From NCBI GenBank assembly GCA_963837635.1, contig CAWINY010000006.1, positions 310,001-374,000 on the forward strand: a DNA stretch of 64,000 nt. The letters are read 5' to 3'. This document shows positions 40,690-48,228 of the stretch, piece by piece. Under the pieces are notes generated by a model. It was given only the letters and a program-made list of their open reading frames with translations, did not search any database and had not been told where the DNA came from. The DNA comes from CAWINY01 sp963837635. Lineage in GTDB: Bacteria > Acidobacteriota > Terriglobia > Terriglobales > Acidobacteriaceae. A program made the position numbers and the translations under genes. Each line of letters starts with the position of its first letter. The first letter of the stretch is position 1.

Positions 40690-41001
40690 AACCAGATCGG
40701 GTTTGCGGTAGTCGTGACATCCGCTGGCGCTGAAGGCGATACCCAGAAGGATCTGGTGTTGACGGAAGCCCGGGCGATGGTGGTGCGCAACTATCTGGTT
40801 GAGAACTATGGATTCGATGATAGTAAGATGAAAATTCTGGGATTGGGCAAGCAGACAGGCCCGAATACGGATACCGGCTGGGGTGCGGTACGGATCCTGA
40901 TCTATCCAACAGGGACCGCGATTCCACCTAACAAGGAGACGCAACCGCACATCTCATCCAAACCACCTCAGACCGACCGGCTCGGGAGTCTGCGACCGTG
41001 A
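40690..41001 (+). pseudogene. C-terminal OmpA-like remnant of the split MCE gene
   Basis: In the same reading frame as the upstream MCE gene: NQIGFAVVVTSAGAEGDTQK, then LTEARAMVVRNYLVENYGFD and KMKILGLGKQTGPNTDTGWG, ending in a Pro/Thr-rich tail. The LTEARAMVVRNYLVENYGFD segment resembles the peptidoglycan-binding OmpA fold. Frame agreement with 39,169-40,040 indicates one original gene of about 395 codons, interrupted by the IS200-like element. No start codon or ribosome site is obvious for independent translation. Confidence 0.75.
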
Positions 41002-41382
41002 CACCCAAGCCATAGTAGCAGCTGTCGGTCGTGTACTACTCGGCCCCGCAACCTGGACTGAAGTCGAGGAACTCTGACCTTTTTTGTGTGTGGTCACTTT
41101 TGACCAGTATTCAGACGCCGGATGCCTCATCCTGATCATGGAACCCTTCCTGAATGGGGGACGAGACAAACGGCGTATAGGTGTTGATCCACAGTGTTGT
41201 GATCTTGCCAAACTCGGCAGCTAGCACGCTGGGATCTTCGCTCCGACGTCTCCAATTTCCTCGATTGTAATCTTCCCGTGCAGACATGATGCGCCTTGGC
41301 CTTGGGTGTCGTTGTGTTCTGCGGTATCAGCGGAATGATTGAGAAGGCTCGGGCATTGGAAGGCCACACGAGGTAAGCCATC
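41002..41382. other. Intergenic region
   Basis: No gene or clear repeat seen between the MCE remnant and the following PAS kinase; the kinase promoter should be here. Confidence 0.4.
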
Positions 41383-43383
41383 ATGCAGGTAGAAACCGAA
41401 GCCGAGCACTCGGAAGAGGCCCTACGAGCTTCCGAACTCAGATATCGTCGGCTTTTCGAAACCGCCAAAGATGGAATCCTGATTCTCGACGCGAAGACAG
41501 GACAGATAACAGACGTTAATCCCTTCCTGGTTAATTTGTTGGGCTACTCTCACGACGAGTTTATTGGCACGCCCCTCTGGGAGATCGGGCCGTTCAAAGA
41601 CATCAAAGAATGCAAGCTCGCTTTTGTAGAGTTGCAAGACAAGGAATATATCCGCTATGAATCTCTCCCGCTTGAAACCAAAGACGGCCGGTCTATTGCC
41701 GTCGAGTTCGTTAGTAACGTCTACGGATTGAGTGGCGGGACGAGGGTCATTCAATGCAATATTCGTGACATCACCGCGCGCAAGCGGACAGAAGAGGCGC
41801 TGCGTGAGAGCGAGGAGCGGTTTCGGCTATTGGTAGATGGAGCCAAAGATCACGCCATCTTTCTGCTCGATCCTGATGGCAGAGTGGTGAGTTGGAACAG
41901 CGGCGCGCAGATGATCACGGGCTACACAGCGCCGGAAATCATTGGCCGCCACATATCCTGTTTCTACGCCCCCGAGGACGTCGAACTCGGCAAGCCCGAA
42001 CGGCTTCTGAAGGCAGCTGCCGAGCACGGTGTCGCGGAGGACGAGGGTTGGCGCGTGCGCAAGGACGGTTCCCAGTTCTGGGCAGAAGTCGCGGTGAGCG
42101 CGTTGCTTGATGAGTCTGGGCATGTTCGGGGCTATAGCAAAGTCACTCGTGACATCACCGCGCGCAAACAGGCGGAAGAAAACCTCCGCACCAGTGAGGC
42201 GCGCCTTGCTGCCATTATCGGCTCGGCGATGGATGCCATTGTAACGGTGGACAAGGACCAGCGGATCGTCGTGTTCAATGCGGCAGCAGAGAAGATTTTC
42301 GGCTGTCCTGCAGCCGAGGCCATTGGCCAAGCTCTGGAGTGTTTCATCCCGGAACGGTTCCGCGAAGCTCACGACAGCCATGTGCGACACTTTGGTTCGA
42401 CCGGCGCTACCAGCCGATCGATGCATTCTCCCGGCACCCTCTACGGGCGGCGCGCCAATGGCGAGGAGTTCCCGCTGGAAGCTACCATTTCACAGGCAAC
42501 CATCGGCGGAGAAATACTGTACACGGTGATTCTGCGGGACATGACTCAACGGAAGCAGACCGAAGCGGCATTGATGCGCAGCGAGAAACTGGCGACCGTA
42601 GGGCGGTTGGCGGCGACCGTTGCGCATGAAATTAATAATCCGCTGGCAGCTGTAATCAACCTTCTGTACTTGGCTGAACACAACCCGTCTCTCGATGAAG
42701 CTGCAAGAGAGCACCTGAGAATGGCAGGGGCGGAAATCATGCGCGCCGCTCAGATCGCCAGACAGACGCTGAGTTTCTCCAAGGGAGGCGCGGCCGTGAG
42801 CAGATTCCGGCCAGCCGACGTTTTGGAAAGTGTGCTCGCTTTGCTGGAAAGCAAGCTGCGCAACAAAGCAGTAGTGTGCGAGAAAGAGTTTTCCGGGCAC
42901 GCAGAGATTTGCAGCGTGGAGAGTGAAATCCGCCAGATATTCTGGAATCTCCTCAGCAATAGCTTGGATGCCGTGGCCGCTGGTGGTCGTATCAAACTAC
43001 GCGTCTCGCCCAGCCGACGTCATGGCGGCGCGCCCGGCGTCCGCGTAACTGTCGCCGATAATGGCAGCGGAATCAGTGCCGAGCACATGCCGCACTTGTT
43101 CGAGCCGTTCTTTACCACCAAGGAAACCGGCAACGGCCTGGGGCTTTGGATTACCAGCGAGATTGTGAAGAAACATGGCGGTTCGCTCCGAGTGCGGTCT
43201 CGGAATGGAACAGGCGAACGGACTGGCTCGGTATTTTCTGTCTTCCTTCCGGCGGATTGGCAGGACGACGTTTCATCTGGTCGCGCTCGACGAGCACGGC
43301 AAGGTTGTGATCAAGAAGAAGTTCTCGCTGAAGCAGCTGCTGGCCTACACTGCGAACCTGCCGCACTCGCTCATAGGCATTAA
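41383..43383 (+). CDS. PAS-PAS-PAS sensor histidine kinase, last codons replaced by IS110 debris
   Basis: Native part about 626 residues, cytoplasmic. Three PAS domains (about 15-135: YRRLFETAKDGILILDAKTG; 145-265: RLLVDGAKDHAIFLLDPDGR; 270-385: LAAIIGSAMDAIVTVDKDQR) are linked by ITARKxxEE motifs. HisKA (about 400-460: KLATVGRLAATVAHEINNPL, His near 415) and HATPase_c follow (NLLSNSLDAVAA, VADNGSGISAEHMPHLFEPF, NGLGLWITSEIVKKHGG). The natural end is near VFSVFLPADW (about 43,262). The final 40 codons come from a transposase fragment read out of frame, so only a few terminal residues were lost and the kinase is probably functional. No response regulator is adjacent. Confidence 0.88.
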   Translation: MQVETEAEHSEEALRASELRYRRLFETAKDGILILDAKTGQITDVNPFLVNLLGYSHDEFIGTPLWEIGPFKDIKECKLAFVELQDKEYIRYESLPLETKDGRSIAVEFVSNVYGLSGGTRVIQCNIRDITARKRTEEALRESEERFRLLVDGAKDHAIFLLDPDGRVVSWNSGAQMITGYTAPEIIGRHISCFYAPEDVELGKPERLLKAAAEHGVAEDEGWRVRKDGSQFWAEVAVSALLDESGHVRGYSKVTRDITARKQAEENLRTSEARLAAIIGSAMDAIVTVDKDQRIVVFNAAAEKIFGCPAAEAIGQALECFIPERFREAHDSHVRHFGSTGATSRSMHSPGTLYGRRANGEEFPLEATISQATIGGEILYTVILRDMTQRKQTEAALMRSEKLATVGRLAATVAHEINNPLAAVINLLYLAEHNPSLDEAAREHLRMAGAEIMRAAQIARQTLSFSKGGAAVSRFRPADVLESVLALLESKLRNKAVVCEKEFSGHAEICSVESEIRQIFWNLLSNSLDAVAAGGRIKLRVSPSRRHGGAPGVRVTVADNGSGISAEHMPHLFEPFFTTKETGNGLGLWITSEIVKKHGGSLRVRSRNGTGERTGSVFSVFLPADWQDDVSSGRARRARQGCDQEEVLAEAAAGLHCEPAALAHRH

Positions 43384-43518
43384 TGGCGCATGAACTGGAA
43401 GCTCGGCTCCCACGCAACAAGGCGGTGGTGCCGTCGCGAAGAACTGGCGCGGATCGCTTGGGCGGTGCTGGCCAAGGGTGCGCCTTACCGAGCAGTGCCG
43501 GCAGTCGCTGCAGCGTAG
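43265..43518 (+). pseudogene. IS110-family transposase relic
   Basis: The first segment reads TFHLVALDEHGKVVIKKKFS and LLAYTANLPHSLIG (N-terminal DEDD region of IS110). After a large deletion, NKAVV and LARIAWAVLAKGAPYRAVPA (C-terminal Tnp_IS116/IS110/IS902 region) follow to 43,518. Only the two ends remain. Confidence 0.7.
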
Positions 43519-43519
43519 G

Positions 43520-43690
43520 GCCAACTAGTGGGCTGTCCCGGCGATTTGGTTAGTACGGATGCGCCGGCGAGGATTGGTATAGGTCCAACGGAAGGGCGCG
43601 CTGGTTTCTCATAGGCTCGGCTGTAGCGACGCAGCTTGCGAGCCAGGTGGGCGACGGAGGTGAAGACTCCGTGGTCGATCACGTCGCGCT
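43520..43690 (-). pseudogene. IS630-family transposase C-terminal relic
   Basis: Minus-strand reading VAHLARKLRRYSRAYEKPAR resembles the C-terminal helix of IS630-type DDE transposases (LxRKLxRYIRxYxKxxxP). Surrounding sequence is out of frame. Confidence 0.5.
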
Positions 43691-43782
43691 GGATTTTGGG
43701 AAACCGGCTGCGCAGGAATCTGAAAAACTCATGGATTTAGCGGATTCCGGAGTAGCGGAGTATTTGGCACGCTCGGTGTGGG

Positions 43783-43960
43783 ATGACCGACAACGAGTGG
43801 ATCAAGATTCTGGGATGGCCCGGCGTTTATGGGTGCGGCGCAAGCGCGGAAACCTGAAGCGGGTGTGTTCCGGCTGCGGGCAACGGGGCCGGGCAGCTAC
43901 TGGTGTGCGCCGCGAAACGGCGGGCAGTTATCTGCGCGGTGCCGGGATTGCATTACGGAC
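43783..43960 (+). pseudogene. ISL3-family transposase N-terminal relic
   Basis: MTDNEWIKILGWPG, then in another frame LWVRRKRGNLKRVCSGCGQR: the N-terminal zinc-finger region of ISL3-like transposases, with a frameshift between the parts and nothing of the catalytic domain. Confidence 0.55.
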
Positions 43961-43979
43961 CGCAGGATGGCCGTCCACG

Positions 43980-44260
43980 GCCAAGCCGGCCATGGGAGTG
44001 ACCACCGACTCTACTGCGGAAAAACCGGCCACGGCGGTATGACTGACCCTGATCCGCCAAAACCGGCCATGGTGGTGACCACCGACTTCGAACCGGAAAA
44101 GCCGTTGCCAACCGCGCTGCGATTGCCTGCGAGCCGCACCGGAAAGCCATCCAGTTGGCGCTGTCCCAGGGCCGCGATGCCATGTCCATCTGGCAGATGA
44201 ATGGCTTCGGCGGGAGCTACCAGAGTGTAAAACGCTTCGGTCGTCGGCACAGCCGATTCT
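43980..44260 (+). pseudogene. IS21-family istA N-terminal relic
   Basis: A reading including CEPHRKAIQLALSQGRDAMS, IWQ and GGSYQSVKRFGRR corresponds to the N-terminal HTH of IstA, broken by frameshifts. It is preceded by two imperfect repeats of CCGGCCATGG-TGACCACCGAC. Confidence 0.55.
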
Positions 44261-44812
44261 TCGGAGTCAGCCCCCGTCGCCTCGGTCCTGGAGCTTCGCG
44301 CCAGGCGCGACCGGTGCGAATCGCTTCACGGTAGCATGTTTATCCTTGCCTTGGCTCTACGGCAGGGTAAAACAACCACTGCCCGGATCAGTTCACATGG
44401 CCGTTTTGAGGTGACCACCGAGGGTTGTGGACGGTTAACTGGCGCGGAACAATTCCCCGCTTTATTTTTCTCCAGAACCTCCTATAGTAGCGGTGTGGCT
44501 GCAGATTACGCGCCACTAGCTACTGGGCTATCCCGGTCAGTATGTAAGCAGGCGATTTGCACGGAGGATCGGGAAGATGTGGCAATTCACGCAGCTTTCG
44601 TTGTGGGGCTCGGCAATCGTCGCTAACGATCTCACCGGGACAGGTCACTAGCTAGTGGCTGTCCTACTACTCCCTACCAAAAATGGCTCTGAACCCACGG
44701 TTCCAGAATTCCATTTTTGTTGAGGTTTTTCAGGCAGGCATCAGAGCAAAACTGTTGAGGGACAACGATTTATTCAGTGTCGATGGCAAAAATGTTAGCT
44801 CTCCTCTAGTCC

Positions 44813-44940
44813 CTACGGGACTCGATCGCCCACTTCTGCTTTCCCAGCGCTGAAGCGCTGGGCTAAGAAATGCCGCTACTCCGTGGCTCGGATCCGCCTG
44901 CTGCCAAGCCAACGACCAACGACTAACGACCCACGACCGT
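44813..44940. repeat. Composite repeat, inverted copy of 3,008-3,212
   Basis: In order: CCCTACGGGAC (44,813), CCCAGCGCTGAAGCGCTGGG (44,845-44,864) and an array of CCAACGA/CTAACGA heptamers (44,909-44,940). The same modules appear in reverse order and orientation upstream of the integrase. Confidence 0.6.
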
Positions 44941-44964
44941 AGTCGTGCTATCCTGCGCCCGACC

Positions 44965-46782
44965 ATGCTGCTCGAACTGCGCGTCGAAAACTACGCCGTC
45001 ATAGACAACGTGGTGGTCGAATTCGGCCCCGGCCTGAACCTGTTGACCGGAGAAACCGGCGCCGGCAAATCCATCCTGATCGACGCCCTGGCGCTGCTGC
45101 TGGGCGAGAAGGCCTCGGCCGACGTGGTCCGCCACGGTGCGGAAAAGGCGGTGATCGCCGCCGTGTTCGAGTTTCCCGATGCCGCGGACGCGATCCTTGA
45201 GGCGAATGGTCTGGACAGCGATGATGACCAGTTGATCCTTCGCCGCGAGATCACGGCGGGCGGCAAGGGACGCGTATTCATCAACAATCAGGCGGCGACG
45301 GTCAGCGTGTTGAAGCAGCTTGCGCCGCTGCTGGGTTCCATCCACGCGCAGAGCGAATCGATCGTCTCGTTCGACGCCGCGGCGCGTCTCGATCTGCTGG
45401 ACGCCTACGCCGCTGCCGACCGCCAGCCCACGGCTGAGGCGTTTGCCAAGAGGCGCTCCATTCAAAGCCGGATCGCCGACCTGGAGCGCGACGAGCAGGA
45501 CCGCCTGCGCCTGTTCGACCTGTGGAGCTTCCAGAGAAAAGAGATCGAGGACGCCAAGCTGCAGCCCGGCGAAGACCAGTCGCTGTTGGCCGAAAAGCGG
45601 GTTCTGGCCAACTCCGAAAAAGTTTACGGCGCGGCCATGGGCGCATTCGACCTTCTCTATGAGGGAGAGCAGTCCGCCTCGGCCTCTTTGCGCGCTGCTG
45701 CCCGGCAGGTCGAGGAACTGGCCCGCTATGACGAGAAGTTTCGCGACGCGATCGCCGCGCTCGATTCCTCGCGACTGAGCATGGACGACATCGCCTCCAC
45801 GCTGCGCGATTACGCCGAGGGAATCGACGCCTCGCCGGAGCGCCTGGCAGAGGTGCAGGAGCGGCTCGCGCTGATCGAGCGGCTGAAGCGCAAGTACGGC
45901 CAGAGCGTCGATGAGGTGATTGCCTTCGGCGAAGAGGCCGCCCGCAAGCTCGGCGAAATGGAGAACAAGGACGAGGTGCTGCGCCGCCTTCGCGCCGAGT
46001 TGTCGCAGGCGGCGGCCGCTTATCTGGAGCGCGCCCGCGCCCTGTCGCGGCAGCGGTACGAAGCCGCCCGCAAATTGGAGAAGCTCGTCGAGGCCGAGAT
46101 CAACGATCTCGCCATGAAAGCGCGCTTCAAGATCGAAGTAGGCGGTTCGGATGAAGCAGGGAACTGGACTGCCAGCGGTTTCGATCAGGTCGCCTGCCTG
46201 ATCTCCGCCAACCCGGGCGAGCCGCTCGGTCCGGTCGAGAACATCGCCTCCGGCGGCGAACTCTCGCGAGTGATGCTGGCCCTGAAGACTGCCGTCGCTA
46301 CAAGTAGCGCCGGCGTCTCGCCGGCGGGCTCTGCTCGGTCGAGGGTGCCCCACATCTGCCCGGGGTTGGCAGATGTGGGTGACGAGGTTGGCGATAAAAA
46401 GACCCACATCTGCGAAAAGCGCGCAGATGTGGGGCACCCTCAGTCTGGATCTTCCAATCCCCACCGCACCCTGGTTTTCGACGAGATCGATTCCGGCATC
46501 GGCGGCCGGGCGGCCGAAGCGGTCGGCAGGAAGTTGAAGTCGCTGGCCCGCTCGCACCAGGTTCTGTGCATTACCCACCTGCCGCAGATCGCCTGTTTTG
46601 GCGATCAGCACTTCCTCATCGAGAAGAAGGCCGCGCAGGGCAGGACGAAAACCTCCATTCGCTCCCTGGACATACCCGAGCGCACCGAGGAGCTAGCCCG
46701 CATGCTGAGCGGAGCCAAGCTGACGGAAGCAGCCTTAAAGAACGCCGAGCAGATGCTCAAGGCGGGGGTGGGCGGATGCTAG
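44965..46782 (+). CDS. recN: DNA repair protein RecN with an in-frame palindromic insertion
   Basis: 605 residues; usual members have about 555. SMC-like: N-terminal Walker A (LTGETGAGKSILIDALALLL), a long coiled coil (about 150-370), and the C-terminal half with SGGELSRVMLALKTAV and Walker B TLVFDEIDSGIGGRAAEAVG. RecN gathers double-strand break ends for recombination. Between LALKTAV and RTLVFDEID an extra block of about 46 residues (SSAGVSPAGSARSRVPHICP...) is encoded by mobile repeats at 46,304-46,440. Removing it restores family length. The block sits in a surface loop between signature and Walker B, which may explain tolerance. Near the C-terminus, VLCITHLPQIACFGDQHFLI is normal. Confidence 0.9.
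   Translation: MLLELRVENYAVIDNVVVEFGPGLNLLTGETGAGKSILIDALALLLGEKASADVVRHGAEKAVIAAVFEFPDAADAILEANGLDSDDDQLILRREITAGGKGRVFINNQAATVSVLKQLAPLLGSIHAQSESIVSFDAAARLDLLDAYAAADRQPTAEAFAKRRSIQSRIADLERDEQDRLRLFDLWSFQRKEIEDAKLQPGEDQSLLAEKRVLANSEKVYGAAMGAFDLLYEGEQSASASLRAAARQVEELARYDEKFRDAIAALDSSRLSMDDIASTLRDYAEGIDASPERLAEVQERLALIERLKRKYGQSVDEVIAFGEEAARKLGEMENKDEVLRRLRAELSQAAAAYLERARALSRQRYEAARKLEKLVEAEINDLAMKARFKIEVGGSDEAGNWTASGFDQVACLISANPGEPLGPVENIASGGELSRVMLALKTAVATSSAGVSPAGSARSRVPHICPGLADVGDEVGDKKTHICEKRADVGHPQSGSSNPHRTLVFDEIDSGIGGRAAEAVGRKLKSLARSHQVLCITHLPQIACFGDQHFLIEKKAAQGRTKTSIRSLDIPERTEELARMLSGAKLTEAALKNAEQMLKAGVGGC
46304..46440. repeat. Mobile palindromic repeats inside recN
   Basis: Half of repeat A (GTAGCGCCGGCGTCTCGCCG...) is followed by repeat B: nested hairpins based on CCCACATCTGC / GCAGATGTGGG, bounded by GGGTGCC and GGCACCC. 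Repeat A recurs at 51,328-51,411 and 58,445-58,523; repeat B at 57,391-57,429. Confidence 0.85.
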
Positions 46783-47197
46783 ACCCAGAAATTGTCATCC
46801 TGAGCGAAGCGAAGGACCTGCTGTTCTGTTCCAGTTAGCGAGAAGCAGGTCCTCCGCTCCGCTCCGTCGAACATCACGTATCAGTCGCCCCTGAAGGGGC
46901 TCCACGGAGCTTTTTCTGCCTACCCCGGGCTTACGCCCGGGGCTAACTTCAGTCGCCCGCCTCGCGGGCTCGTGATGTTCATCCCTGCGGGTGGGCCGCA
47001 GGCCCATGTGTCACTCAGGATGACAAATCGGCGGAAACAAAATTCCTTGTTGCCTCTTACTTCCGCTAACCGCCCGAATTCTCCCATTCACTGCTAATCC
47101 CCTGACCTCCATGGGCTTACGTTGACTCCGCACAGCCAGTAACGCTAACTTTGCATCCTTAAACGCAAGCGAGCTCCCGGTTATACTGGACGAAGTC
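46783..47197. other. Intergenic region with several palindromes
   Basis: No gene. It holds an imperfect inverted repeat starting TGTCATCCTGAGCGAAGCG (46,793) and ending CACTCAGGATGACA (about 47,012-47,026). Within it lie hairpins including CCCCGGGCTTACGCCCGGGG (46,923-46,942). This is an intergenic mosaic repeat typical of such genomes. The ispH promoter should be in the last 150 bp. Confidence 0.55.
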
Positions 47198-48226
47198 ATG
47201 AGTGTACCCCCGACAGACACCCCGAACGGCAAGACGGTTTTGTTATTGAAGCCGCGAGGCTTCTGCGCCGGCGTGGTGCGCGCCATCGACATCGTCCGGA
47301 TTGCGCTGGAGGCGTTTGGTCCTCCCATCTACGTGCGCAAAGAGATCGTCCACAACCGTTACGTGGTTGAGGATCTCTCCGCGAAGGGCGCGATCTTCGT
47401 CGATGAAGTGGATGAGGTTCCAGACGGCGAGCGCGTCATCTACAGCGCTCACGGGGTGGCCCCCGAGGTGCGCGAGGCCAGTGCGCGGCGTCATCTGCGC
47501 GTGATTGATGCGACCTGCCCGCTGGTGACCAAGGTCCATGTGGAGGCTGCGCACTTTGCCCGGGCTGGCTACACGCTCGTCCTGATCGGCCACAAGGCGC
47601 ACGACGAGGTCATCGGCACCATGGGCGAGGCTCCGGAGGCGACCCGCGTGGTCAGCTCCGCGGAGCAAGTCCAGGCGCTCATCGTGCCGGACCCGAACCG
47701 GGTCGCGTATCTGACGCAGACAACCCTGAGCTTGGACGAAACCCGGGGAATCGTTGAGGCCCTGAAGGCCAAGTTCCCCAACATCAAGGGCCCTTCGGCT
47801 CAGGACATCTGCTACGCCACCGAAAACCGCCAAACGGCGGTGAAGCATGTCGCCGCGGAATCCGACCTGGTGCTGGTCGTAGGGTCGGTGAACAGCTCGA
47901 ATTCCAACCGCTTGGTGGAAGTGGCTCGCAATCTTGGTACCTGCGCCCACCTGATCGAGAACTACAAGAGCATCCAGCCGGATTGGCTGGAGGGCGTCGA
48001 GACTGTCGCTCTGACCGCGGGCGCTTCGGCGCCGGAGTGCCTGGTCGAGGAGGCCCTGTCCTTCCTGGCTGCCAAAGGTTTCAACCAGGTCCGCGAAGTG
48101 GAAATCATGCCGGAGAATGTCCGTTTCGGCCTGCCTGCCGAGATCGTGCAGGCGATTTCCAACGTTCCCCCCACGCCAGCAACGCCGACGTTTGCTGGGG
48201 GCCCCGACGTGAGCACGGAGCTATAG
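47198..48226 (+). CDS. ispH: 4-hydroxy-3-methylbut-2-enyl diphosphate reductase
   Basis: 342 residues. IspH (LytB), the last enzyme of the MEP pathway, reduces HMBPP to isopentenyl and dimethylallyl diphosphate with a 4Fe-4S cluster. Three cluster Cys are visible: PRGFCAGVVRAID, DATCPLVTKVHVEA and QDICYATENRQTAV. GHKAHDEVIGTMGE and the SNSNRLVEVA motif complete the active site. It lies 2 bp before shc and leads the hopanoid cluster, placing precursor supply next to triterpenoid synthesis. Confidence 0.95.
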   Translation: MSVPPTDTPNGKTVLLLKPRGFCAGVVRAIDIVRIALEAFGPPIYVRKEIVHNRYVVEDLSAKGAIFVDEVDEVPDGERVIYSAHGVAPEVREASARRHLRVIDATCPLVTKVHVEAAHFARAGYTLVLIGHKAHDEVIGTMGEAPEATRVVSSAEQVQALIVPDPNRVAYLTQTTLSLDETRGIVEALKAKFPNIKGPSAQDICYATENRQTAVKHVAAESDLVLVVGSVNSSNSNRLVEVARNLGTCAHLIENYKSIQPDWLEGVETVALTAGASAPECLVEEALSFLAAKGFNQVREVEIMPENVRFGLPAEIVQAISNVPPTPATPTFAGGPDVSTEL

Positions 48227-48228
48227 CC

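Larger units (their letters stand above)
43384..44964. other. IS graveyard and repeats, no intact gene
   Basis: Over 1.5 kb contain remnants of at least four transposase families (IS110, IS630, ISL3, IS21) followed by anonymous DNA (44,340-44,800) and, before recN, the CCCTACGGGAC, AGCGCTGAAGCGCTGGG and heptamer modules. Confidence 0.65.

Noticed and set aside
44336..44626. A 96-residue plus-strand frame
   Set aside because: No ribosome site, unlike codon use and no protein-like pattern; lies in the IS graveyard.
44923..46611. A 562-residue minus-strand frame opposite recN
   Set aside because: A long shadow caused by high G+C; RecN Walker motifs on the plus strand settle the strand.
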